Shown here: piece by piece, positions 26,064-33,682 of the stretch | Layout: each line of letters starts with the position of its first letter | How positions within the stretch are numbered: position 1 is the stretch's first letter | Assembly (NCBI GenBank): GCA_024809215.1 | Contig: JANUBW010000005.1 | Coordinates: 186,001-250,000, forward strand | Source: Niastella sp. OAS944 | Lineage (GTDB): Bacteria; Bacteroidota; Bacteroidia; Chitinophagales; Chitinophagaceae | DNA: 64,000 bases | Direction: 5' to 3' | Made by a program: the position numbers and the translations under genes | The notes under the pieces: model-generated | Seen by the model: only the letters and a program-made list of their open reading frames with translations | Database searches by the model: none | Told to the model about the DNA's origin: nothing

Positions 26064-28796
26064 TTATTTTGCTGCTGTATTAAGTGTTGCCGGTACTGTT
26101 GTAACAAACCGGTATTTACCCGATCCCACCTTTACCACTACGTATTTATCAGCGGTAGTGGTTGCCTGCATTTCTTTTTGGCTGGAAATGGTTTTGCCAT
26201 TTTCGGAAATGGCGTCGGCACTGGTGCCGGGAATATGAATATCGGCAGTGGTGTTGGCTGGTATTTCCACTTCCAGCGTCAGTTCATTTCCATTGATCGT
26301 CCAGCCGCTGCTGGCGATTCCGTAATTGGTTTGCAGCGTGGCTGCGGCTTTGGTTAACCCTCCGCCAGGATGTGGTTCTATCTTAATATGCTTATAACCA
26401 GGTTTGTCCTCATAAGTATCCAATCCTGCCATTACCCGGTACATCCAGTCGCCAATGGCGCCATATGCGTAATGGTTAAAGGAGTTCATGCTGGGTGTTT
26501 GAAATGAGCTGTCGGGTTTTTGTCCATCCCAGCGTTCCCAAATGGTAGTAGCACCCATTTTAACCGGGTATAACCACGATGGGTATGTTTCCTGTAACAA
26601 TAATTGATATGCGAGATCAGTATAACCAAACCGGCTCAACACATGGCACAAATACGGCGTACCCAAAAACCCTGTAGTAAGGTGGTTTCTGTAGGCTTTT
26701 ACGTTTTCTACCAGCCGTGCCGCCGCCTGTTCACGTAACTGTTCGGGCAGCATATCAAAATTCAAGGCCAGCACATAGGCGGTTTGGGTGCTCGAAACCA
26801 ACCGTCCATTAGGCGTAAGGTATTCTTTTACAAAGGCCTCTTTTACTTTATTAAGCAGGCTTTCGTAAGTAGCAACGTCCTCTGTTTTACCCAATAGTTT
26901 AGCGGTGTTTATCACTATCTGAACGGAATTGGCGTAAAAGCACTGGGCAATAAGGAATTTGTCGGTAACGGCGGCTTTGCCGTCATTGTCGTCGAACGGA
27001 CGGTAGAAAAGCCAGTCGCCATAGTGTGGTCCGCTTTGCCACAGGTTGTTCTTACTTTGGCCCTGAATATAACCCACCCAGGCTTTCATGGTCTTGTATT
27101 CGTCTTCGAGGATCTTCTTATCACCATAGGCCAGGTAGGTGTTCCAGGGAAGAATGGTCACCACATCGGCCCAGCCGCTTGAGCCGCCCGATTTGGGGCC
27201 AAGTACATTGGGAACCACACTTGGTATAAGGCCATCTTCGCGTTGATCGGCTGTAACATCATGCATCCATTTGGCAAAGAAATTATACACGCCAAAATTG
27301 AAGGCTGCGGTACGGGAAAATGCCTGTGCATCGCCCGTCCAGCCCAGGCGTTCATCACGTTGCGGACAATCTGTTGGTACATCGAGAAAATTGCCCCGTT
27401 GCCCCCATTGTATATTATGTTGTAACTGGTTTAGCAAGGGATGCGAGCTGGTAAAAGAGCCTGTTGGTTGCATGGCAGAATACAGGGCCACCGCTGTGAA
27501 GTTCTCGGGTTTTATTTCACCGGGATAACCTTCTACCTGTATATAACGGAAACCAAAGAAAGTAAAATGCGGTTCAAAAACGTTTTCTTTTCCATCAAGT
27601 ACATAGGTGGCTGTTGCTTTGGCGGCACGCAGGTTTTCGGTATAGAAGTTTCCGTGCTTGTCCAATACTTCAGCATGTTTTATTATTATGCTGTCGCCGC
27701 TATTGCCTTTTGCTTTTACTTCAACCCAGCCTACCAGGTTTTGACCGAAGTCGAGCACCGTTTTGCCACCAGGTGTTTTTAGCACTTTAATGGGTTTGAA
27801 CGTTTCATGTTTTTTTATCGGCTCATTATAGGTGGCAATGAGCACATCTTTTGAATAATTCTCCGTTTTTACATTGCTCCAGCCGGCGTCATTATACCCC
27901 ACATTGGCCCAGCCGGCTTTGTCCTGACGCATATCTACGGTTTCGCCATGATAGATCTCGGTATAACGGATAGCCCCGGTAGAAGATCTCCAGCTGTCGT
28001 CAGATACTACCAGTTCGCTTGTGCCATCGGTATAGGTAATAGCCAGTTGAAACAACAGGCCGGCATCACTGCCAAAAGTATTTTTGTTGCCATTCCAGGC
28101 CAGGTCGCTGCGGTACCAACCGTTACCAACGGATACGCCTATGGCATTTTGTCCGGTTGCCAGCAGGCTGGTAACATCGTACACCTGGTATTGCAGGCGT
28201 TTTTTATAGCTCGTCCAGCCTGGGGTAAGATAGTAGTCCCCTACCCGCTTGCCATTGATCTGCGCTTCGTACAAACCATGGGCCGTTATATAGGCGGTGG
28301 CCGTCTTTATTTTTTTACTTGTATTAAATGCTTTTCTGAAAAGAATGGCCGGGCGAGTCTTCAGGTCTTCGGCAAAGCCAGGGTTTATCCATTGCGCTTT
28401 CCAGTCTTCAGTTGATAATAAAGCTGTTTGAAAAGATGCAGGTGTGCTCCAGGGCGTGCTGCGGCCGTTATTGTCCCATACTCTTACCTGCCACTGGTAT
28501 TTGGTGGCGGCTTGCAGGGGTTTACCGGCATACGGCACTTGTACCGATTGATCGCTGCTAACTTTTCCGCTATTCCATACGGCACTATTGCCGGCTGTTA
28601 CTTTTATTGCAAATGCGGTTTGCATAATGCCGCGCTGATTGCCCGCCAGCTGCCAACTGAAACGGGGCGTTGTAACGTCGATGCCGATGGGGTTCACTAA
28701 ATTTTCTGTACGTAATTGTTGTAAGGTAACCTGGGCCGCAGCTTGTTGCAGGCATAATAAGCTAAAACATCCGGCTATTAGCAATTCTTTGTTCAT
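26064..28796 (-). CDS. Alpha-L-rhamnosidase, glycoside hydrolase family 78
   Basis: A 910-residue secreted inverting enzyme that removes terminal alpha-L-rhamnose, for example from pectic rhamnogalacturonan or flavonoid glycosides. The signal peptide MNKELLIAGCFSLLCLQQAAAQ is followed by N-terminal beta domains (PRFSWQL, YQWQVRVWDN, FRKAFNT, YEAQINGKRVGDYYLTPGWTSY). The (alpha/alpha)6 catalytic domain has FLDVPTDCPQRDERLGWTGDAQ, which includes the general-acid region, and ATTIWERWDG, the catalytic-base region. A C-terminal beta domain ends the chain. The length is usual for GH78. The ATG at 28796 is chosen because it begins the signal peptide; the frame extends 48 bp further upstream. Confidence 0.93.
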   Translation of the reverse strand: MNKELLIAGCFSLLCLQQAAAQVTLQQLRTENLVNPIGIDVTTPRFSWQLAGNQRGIMQTAFAIKVTAGNSAVWNSGKVSSDQSVQVPYAGKPLQAATKYQWQVRVWDNNGRSTPWSTPASFQTALLSTEDWKAQWINPGFAEDLKTRPAILFRKAFNTSKKIKTATAYITAHGLYEAQINGKRVGDYYLTPGWTSYKKRLQYQVYDVTSLLATGQNAIGVSVGNGWYRSDLAWNGNKNTFGSDAGLLFQLAITYTDGTSELVVSDDSWRSSTGAIRYTEIYHGETVDMRQDKAGWANVGYNDAGWSNVKTENYSKDVLIATYNEPIKKHETFKPIKVLKTPGGKTVLDFGQNLVGWVEVKAKGNSGDSIIIKHAEVLDKHGNFYTENLRAAKATATYVLDGKENVFEPHFTFFGFRYIQVEGYPGEIKPENFTAVALYSAMQPTGSFTSSHPLLNQLQHNIQWGQRGNFLDVPTDCPQRDERLGWTGDAQAFSRTAAFNFGVYNFFAKWMHDVTADQREDGLIPSVVPNVLGPKSGGSSGWADVVTILPWNTYLAYGDKKILEDEYKTMKAWVGYIQGQSKNNLWQSGPHYGDWLFYRPFDDNDGKAAVTDKFLIAQCFYANSVQIVINTAKLLGKTEDVATYESLLNKVKEAFVKEYLTPNGRLVSSTQTAYVLALNFDMLPEQLREQAAARLVENVKAYRNHLTTGFLGTPYLCHVLSRFGYTDLAYQLLLQETYPSWLYPVKMGATTIWERWDGQKPDSSFQTPSMNSFNHYAYGAIGDWMYRVMAGLDTYEDKPGYKHIKIEPHPGGGLTKAAATLQTNYGIASSGWTINGNELTLEVEIPANTTADIHIPGTSADAISENGKTISSQKEMQATTTADKYVVVKVGSGKYRFVTTVPATLNTAAK

Positions 28797-28943
28797 TGGC
28801 AGGCAATTTTGTTTTTTGAGATCAGGAAGGTAAGAAAAAGCCATAACGGGCCATCCTGTAAAGTCCTGTACTATTATATTTTTTCAATTCTCATTTATGC
28901 ATACGATTGCAATGCCTGCTACCACCAGTTGTATTAATAAAAA

Positions 28944-28974
28944 AGCTGCTTCCGATCAAAGAAGCAGCTATAAC
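28944..28974 (-). terminator. Terminator of the ABC permease gene
   Basis: A 9-bp perfect stem (AGCTGCTTC / GAAGCAGCT, 28944-28952 with 28961-28969). On the minus strand it is followed by six T residues. Confidence 0.85.
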
Positions 28975-29002
28975 TGTTAGCTAATTTTATAAAACAGACG
29001 CT

Positions 29003-31405
29003 TTATTCCGTTCTTAAATTCTTTACCGGGTTGGCCTGGGTTGCTTTAAGGCAAAGTATAGCAACGAACAGAAAGGTTGCCACCGCTACCGTTACAAATA
29101 CGCTTGCATATGGCATTATATTCTGTTGCATTCTATAGGCATAATTTTGCAGCCACTGGTTGGTTGCCCAATATGCCAGCGGCCAGGCTATTATATTTGC
29201 GATCAGGATAAGGATGGCATAATCTTTAAAAAATAACAGCACAATATTCAGCGATTCTGCACCCAGTACCTTTCTTACTGCAATTTCTTTGTTCCTGCGG
29301 GCAAGGGTGAAGGCCATTACACCAAATATGCCCATAAATACAATAACAAGATTTAATATGGTAGCCAGGTGGGTGGCCTTTTTTAACTGCACTTCCGATT
29401 GATATAACGCTTTAAAACGTTCGTCCATGAAGTTGTATTCAAATGGCGCATTGGGTAATAACGATCGCCATTTTGCCTTTAATGCGCTGACAGTATTCTC
29501 CATATTGTCGCCGGCAATTTTAAAGGTCATATACCGGTATTGCGGACTATCCTTTATATGAATAAAAGCCATGGGGCCAATGCTTTGCTGGAAGGAAGAA
29601 TAATTAAAATCATTTACGATGCCTGTTACTGTTAAGGTTTGTCCGCCTGGCGTACGTATTATTGTGTTTACAGCGGTTACGCCAAGTAGTTTAGCGGCGG
29701 TTTTATTCAGGATTATTTCATTACGTGCAGTGCCGTTGCGGTAATTGTCGAAAAAATTACCCTGGCTAATGTGCAGGCCAAAAGTACGGGCAAAGTTCTC
29801 ATCGGCTACTGTAGAAGATACAACTGTTCTATGATCACTGCCTTCCGGTAACAGATCAATGCCGCCTGGCGGCATGCGGTCGGGCACTTCAAACGAAAGT
29901 GAAGCGCTTTGAACACCAGGCACGCTTTCCATTTCATTCCTGATTGCCTGCATACGCATAATACCGGCAGAATCCCACTGTTTGGGAAAGGTGGAAAGCA
30001 CCAGCAGTTGATCTTTATTATAGCCTATGTCTTTATTGAAAAAATAAGTGACCTGCCGTGAAACGTTCAAGGCACTAATGAAAATGATAATGGCCAGGCT
30101 GAACTGAACTATCAGCAGCGTTCTACGCAGGGTAAGTCCGCCTTTTGCCGCGTTGATCTTCCCTTTTACCGAATGAATAATATTGGTTGAGCTTAAAACA
30201 AAGGCGGGATAGAAGCCCGAGATGCAGCCTACAACAATTATAAGCGACAATAACATCAGCCAGGTTTCATAACCAAGTTCTGTTATAGGGGTAATGGTCG
30301 TATTTAAGACCTGGTTGAAATATGGCCGCACCACTTCATACAAACCGAGTGATAACAAACCTGCTATGGTGGTAAGCAGCAGCGATTCGGTAAGGTGCTG
30401 TACAATTAATTGCCTTCTGGCGCTGCCAAATACTTTTCGTAAACCTATTTCTTTCAACCGGTACGATGCGGTGCCAATACTGATGTTTACAAAATTGATA
30501 ATAGCCATCAGTAAAATGAACAGCGCTACCAACGACAGCGTGTTGATCATCTTTTGAACGGCGCCGTTATTGTTCTGCAGGTAGTAGTCTTTTAGCGGAG
30601 CGAATTCAGGGGTGAGCATTCCTTTGAGGTTATTGGGCAGGTTTTGCGCCAGCAGCTGGTTGGTGGCCCGCTTTACTTCTGCTATAGAAACGCCGGGCTG
30701 TAATTCTATCATGTTGACCATAAAGATCAGGTTCCAGTTTTTATCACCGGCGCCATCGGTACCAGGATAATAATGACTGCCCTCAAACGGAAGGAACACA
30801 TTATAACCATCGGCGTCTAAATACCTGTTCACCGAATTGTAAGGCATTTCTTTCAATACAGCCGATACCAGGTAATCCTGCTTTCCATTACCAATGGTAG
30901 AGATGGTGATGGTTTTATTGAGCGCATTGGTTGTTCCGAATAGTTTTATGGCCATTGCTTCGGTGATAACGGCGCCGCTGCTATTGCCGAATGCATTATG
31001 CTTATCACCGGCTACAAGTGGAAAGCCATACATGGATACCAGGCTTGTATCGCAAATGGCCATATCCTCTTTGAAATTTTTATCACCGGCCGATACCACG
31101 TTTGTAACCGGGTTAAATCGAAAACAATTAGCCACCAGGTTGGGGAACTGATCTTTTAGTGATTGCGCCAGGGGGCCCATTGTTGTTTCAACCATGCCCA
31201 TGCCCTTTGCCTTCCACGTACTTTTGATAACATATTGCCTGTCGATATTACGCAGGCCATGGTTAATGCTTTTCTGGTTCAGGATATAAACACCAATAAG
31301 CAGGGAAAACGTAATGCCAATTGCAATACACAAAATATTGATGATGGAAAACAGTTTGTGTTTGGCCAGATGCCGGAGCGCAATAGTGATATAATTTTTA
31401 AGCAT
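29003..31405 (-). CDS. FtsX/MacB-type ABC transporter permease
   Basis: An 800-residue inner-membrane protein of the duplicated FtsX/MacB layout. TM1 is at residues 20-42 (LFSIINILCIAIGITFSLLIGVYIL), followed by a MacB-type periplasmic domain, three membrane segments around 285-400 with the EIGLRKVFGSARRQLIVQHLTESLLLT coupling motif, a TM segment near 430, a second periplasmic domain, and a final FtsX block with RRNKEIAVRKVLGAES. No ATPase or membrane-fusion gene adjoins it, as is common for these Bacteroidota permeases. It probably acts in antimicrobial efflux or lipoprotein/envelope stress functions; the substrate is unknown. Confidence 0.9.
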   Translation of the reverse strand: MLKNYITIALRHLAKHKLFSIINILCIAIGITFSLLIGVYILNQKSINHGLRNIDRQYVIKSTWKAKGMGMVETTMGPLAQSLKDQFPNLVANCFRFNPVTNVVSAGDKNFKEDMAICDTSLVSMYGFPLVAGDKHNAFGNSSGAVITEAMAIKLFGTTNALNKTITISTIGNGKQDYLVSAVLKEMPYNSVNRYLDADGYNVFLPFEGSHYYPGTDGAGDKNWNLIFMVNMIELQPGVSIAEVKRATNQLLAQNLPNNLKGMLTPEFAPLKDYYLQNNNGAVQKMINTLSLVALFILLMAIINFVNISIGTASYRLKEIGLRKVFGSARRQLIVQHLTESLLLTTIAGLLSLGLYEVVRPYFNQVLNTTITPITELGYETWLMLLSLIIVVGCISGFYPAFVLSSTNIIHSVKGKINAAKGGLTLRRTLLIVQFSLAIIIFISALNVSRQVTYFFNKDIGYNKDQLLVLSTFPKQWDSAGIMRMQAIRNEMESVPGVQSASLSFEVPDRMPPGGIDLLPEGSDHRTVVSSTVADENFARTFGLHISQGNFFDNYRNGTARNEIILNKTAAKLLGVTAVNTIIRTPGGQTLTVTGIVNDFNYSSFQQSIGPMAFIHIKDSPQYRYMTFKIAGDNMENTVSALKAKWRSLLPNAPFEYNFMDERFKALYQSEVQLKKATHLATILNLVIVFMGIFGVMAFTLARRNKEIAVRKVLGAESLNIVLLFFKDYAILILIANIIAWPLAYWATNQWLQNYAYRMQQNIMPYASVFVTVAVATFLFVAILCLKATQANPVKNLRTE

Positions 31406-31553
31406 ATGTTATCAATTACAGGGGCGGAACGCCCTGTATGCTTAATAATAAACCATGCCGGTTTCAATTGGAGCTGAAAGAGAATGATTTACAACGGAAT
31501 ATTTATTCAGGAACGTCCGGTTATGATACAGTAACTGTTTCGATTGTATACAG

Positions 31554-32252
31554 TTATAATTCCAGTCCGTTTGTGTCGGTAGTAAGTACCACGCTCATAT
31601 AATCAAAGAAGGGGCGCATGTTCTTAAACGTACTGCTGGCTTCGTTTAAAAAACGGTCGCTTAAAACCTCTTTGTCGGCAAAGCGCCTGATAAGCAGGAA
31701 TTGTTTATAACGCAACAGGTCAATGGCTTCGTGACCGGCCTCAAAACCTTTGGGTGCCGTTTTCAGTTGTTCGCCCTGCAGGGTGCCAAATGTATTGATG
31801 AAGGTCTTGCTCTTTAATATTTTTCGCAGGGGTGCCGCATCAAAGGCAATTTCGTCGCGTATGCGTTTTATATCTGGTGCATTGGGCGCCCAGAAACCGC
31901 CGGCGAGGTAGCTGTTACCGGGTTCCAAATGAAAATAATAACCACCCCGGCGGTATTTGGTAGCGCGTTTAAAGTTGCCGCTCCAGTTTGTTTTATAAGG
32001 CGTTTTATCGTTTGAAAAACGAATGTCGCGATAAATGCGATGCAGGCTTTTTTTGCCTGAAGGCGTTTCAATTTCGTCGTGTTTATTTAACTCGCGCAAT
32101 AAAGCTTCTGCAAACTGCTCTACCAGTTCCAGTTCCTTTTGATAAGTTGCCTTATTGTCATTGAACCAATCGCGGTGATTGTTCTTTTTTAATTTTTGTA
32201 AGTAATCGAAACCCGATCTGTATATCATTGGTTGTTCCTGCAGCTTTGCCAT
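31554..32252 (-). CDS. DUF2461 (TIGR02453) protein
   Basis: A 232-residue cytoplasmic protein. It matches DUF2461 over nearly its full length: FDYLQKLKKNNHRDWFNDNKATYQ at the start, then LHRIYRDIRFSNDKTPYKTNWSG and GGYYFHLEPGNSYLAGGFW. The biochemical function of the family is unknown. It begins 5 bp after the HxlR gene stop and is therefore its operon partner. The start at 32252 is the longest; an internal ATG at 32228 (MIYRSG) is closer to the family's usual beginning. Confidence 0.9.
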   Translation of the reverse strand: MAKLQEQPMIYRSGFDYLQKLKKNNHRDWFNDNKATYQKELELVEQFAEALLRELNKHDEIETPSGKKSLHRIYRDIRFSNDKTPYKTNWSGNFKRATKYRRGGYYFHLEPGNSYLAGGFWAPNAPDIKRIRDEIAFDAAPLRKILKSKTFINTFGTLQGEQLKTAPKGFEAGHEAIDLLRYKQFLLIRRFADKEVLSDRFLNEASSTFKNMRPFFDYMSVVLTTDTNGLEL

Positions 32253-32257
32253 TTGTA

Positions 32258-32617
32258 TTATACTTTGTTCATGATCTTTTTCCGGTGTTTACTGCCCCAT
32301 TTGTGCAATTCATTTATGACAGGATCGAGTGAAGTGCCATATTCCGTTTTTGAATACTCAACGGTTACCGGAACGGTATCGTAAACCCTCCGCTCTATCA
32401 GGAAGTTCATTTCCAGCTCCCTTAATTCTTTCGACAGCATACGGTCGGTTATTTTGGGTATGTCTTTCGCAATTTCCCCAAACCGTTTATTGCCAAATCC
32501 TAATGAAATGAGGATGGGCAGTTTCCATTTGCCGCTCAATACCTGTAAGGCGTCCTGTACCGGCATCATCTGCCCCATACATGTTTTTGTGTCTCTGTGT
32601 TCAGGTTTAGTACTCAT
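32258..32617 (-). CDS. HxlR-family winged-helix regulator, YodB-like
   Basis: A 119-residue winged-helix repressor: VLSGKWKLPILISLGFGNKRFGEIAKDIPKITDRMLSKELRELE spans the HxlR DNA-binding core, and a VEYSKTEYGTSL wing follows. A cysteine at position 13, just before the core, lies where redox- or quinone-sensing members (YodB/HypR type) carry their sensor thiol. It is divergent from an azoreductase gene across a 50-bp inverted repeat, the arrangement known for YodB and AzoR1 in Bacillus. I infer that it represses the azoreductase and itself and responds to electrophiles. DUF2461 is cotranscribed. Confidence 0.9.
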   Translation of the reverse strand: MSTKPEHRDTKTCMGQMMPVQDALQVLSGKWKLPILISLGFGNKRFGEIAKDIPKITDRMLSKELRELEMNFLIERRVYDTVPVTVEYSKTEYGTSLDPVINELHKWGSKHRKKIMNKV

Positions 32618-32637
32618 GATTTATCGTTTTAGATCAC

Positions 32638-32687
32638 TATACTCCTGTATAGCGCTATATCGTAGTATAGTGCTATACAGGAGTATA
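32638..32687. promoter_or_regulatory. Palindromic operator between hxlR-type gene and azoreductase
   Basis: Two 22-bp arms (32638-32659 and 32666-32687) are inverted copies with one mismatch, separated by TCGTAG. Each contains smaller palindromes (TATAGCGCTATA, ATAC-TCCT-GTAT). Further TATAGTA half-sites continue to 32707, up to the -7 element of the azoreductase. This is the probable binding site for HxlR dimers. Confidence 0.8.
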
Positions 32688-32715
32688 GTACTTACTAAAG
32701 TATAGTAAAGGTAGG

Positions 32716-32723
32716 TAGCTTTG
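32716..32723 (+). promoter_or_regulatory. -7 promoter element of azoR
   Basis: TAGCTTTG is a perfect TAnnTTTG, 49 bp before the ATG at 32773. The -33 region falls inside the operator half-sites, consistent with repression by occlusion. Confidence 0.55.
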
Positions 32724-32772
32724 TGATGAAATCAAAAAAGTAATAAATACTCAAGCTACAAATCAAACTACA

Positions 32773-33381
32773 ATGAAAAAGATATTGAATATAGTGTCAA
32801 GTGCAAAAGGTGATATGTCGTTCAGCAACAAGCTGTCAGGCGCTATCATTGACAAATTGTTAACAGTTTACCCCGGTAGTAAAGTGCAAACCCGCGATCT
32901 GGCAAAAGAGCCCCTGCCCCATTTAGAAGGCAATCAGATAGCCGCTTTTTTTACGCCGGCCGACCTGCGTACTGAAGATCATAAAGACGCCATAAGAAAT
33001 TCAGAAGAGGCTGTTAAAGAATTAATGGCTGCGGATATCATAGTGATCGGCGTGCCACTGTACAACTTTGGTATTCCTTCCGTTTTAAAAGCATGGGTTG
33101 ATCATATTGCGCGCGCCGGCGTTACTTTTAGCTATGCCGATGGGGCACCAAAAGGACTGGTGGTCAATAAAAAAGTTTACCTCGCCGTCGCTTCTGGTGG
33201 TATTTATTCTGAAGGACCTATGCAATCGCTTGATTTTGCCGAGCCGTTCTTAAGAGGTTCACTTGGTTTTTTAGGTATGAAAGATATTACCACATTCCGC
33301 GTTGAAGGCGTCAGCATGCCTCAATTCAGTGACAGCGCTTTACCAAAAGCTGTTGGGCAGGTGAATGAATTTGCGTTCTAA
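32773..33381 (+). CDS. azoR: FMN-dependent NADH-azoreductase
   Basis: A 202-residue flavodoxin-fold quinone/azo reductase, which reduces quinones and azo compounds with NAD(P)H through FMN. Typical elements are the N-terminal phosphate-binding strand-loop (ILNIVSSAKGDMSFSNKLSGAI), DIIVIGVPLYNFGIPSVLKAWVDHIARAGVTFSY, which contacts FMN, and ASGGIYSEGPM. The length is normal for AzoR. It is expressed from its own promoter under the HxlR operator, suggesting a role in detoxifying quinones or electrophiles. A clear terminator follows. Confidence 0.92.
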   Translation: MKKILNIVSSAKGDMSFSNKLSGAIIDKLLTVYPGSKVQTRDLAKEPLPHLEGNQIAAFFTPADLRTEDHKDAIRNSEEAVKELMAADIIVIGVPLYNFGIPSVLKAWVDHIARAGVTFSYADGAPKGLVVNKKVYLAVASGGIYSEGPMQSLDFAEPFLRGSLGFLGMKDITTFRVEGVSMPQFSDSALPKAVGQVNEFAF

Positions 33382-33400
33382 TTAATTCCATACAATTATC

Positions 33401-33434
33401 AGGTCGCTTTGGTTTGCTAGGGCGACCTTTTTAT
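33401..33434 (+). terminator. Terminator of azoR
   Basis: Stem AGGTCGC (33401-33407) with GCGACCT (33422-33428) followed by TTTTATTTTT. Confidence 0.8.
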
Positions 33435-33518
33435 TTTTAGAATTTTCTTCAAAAAAATCGTAAGAATTTACCGGCGACTTGATTAAAAGTAATAAAAACA
33501 GTTAAAAAATTAATGGCA

Positions 33519-33578
33519 AATGGGTAATTCAACATTAAATATATGGTGAATGGGTAAATCAATATTAAATGTATCAAA
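33519..33578 (+). repeat. Imperfect 30-bp direct repeat upstream of a T9SS protein gene
   Basis: Two adjoining 30-bp units begin AATGGGTAAWTCAAYATTAAAT. They lie in the 301-bp spacer between azoR and the glycine-rich secreted protein, about 40 bp above its -7 element. The rest of the spacer is AT-rich and otherwise holds only the azoR terminator and this promoter. Confidence 0.6.
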
Positions 33579-33615
33579 TACGGGTATTCCTTTAGAAATG
33601 ATTAAGGTTTAGTGT

Positions 33616-33623
33616 TACATTTG
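33616..33623 (+). promoter_or_regulatory. -7 promoter element of the glycine-rich T9SS protein
   Basis: TACATTTG is a perfect TAnnTTTG, with TTTAG 20 bp upstream as a weak -33. The leader to the ATG at 33683 would be about 55 bases. Confidence 0.5.
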
Positions 33624-33682
33624 CATATTTTTAATTTATCCATAAAGATCCAACACCCAACCAGTAATCAATATAAAGTGTA

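Noticed and set aside
27948-28415. 155-codon plus-strand frame inside the rhamnosidase gene
   Set aside because: It is antisense to a complete GH78 gene with all motifs intact, and the translation looks non-biological.
31417-31438. GC-rich hairpin between the ABC permease and DUF2461 genes
   Set aside because: It has a bulge and no T-run on either side, so it is not supported as a terminator. It could be an operator, but nothing else indicates this.
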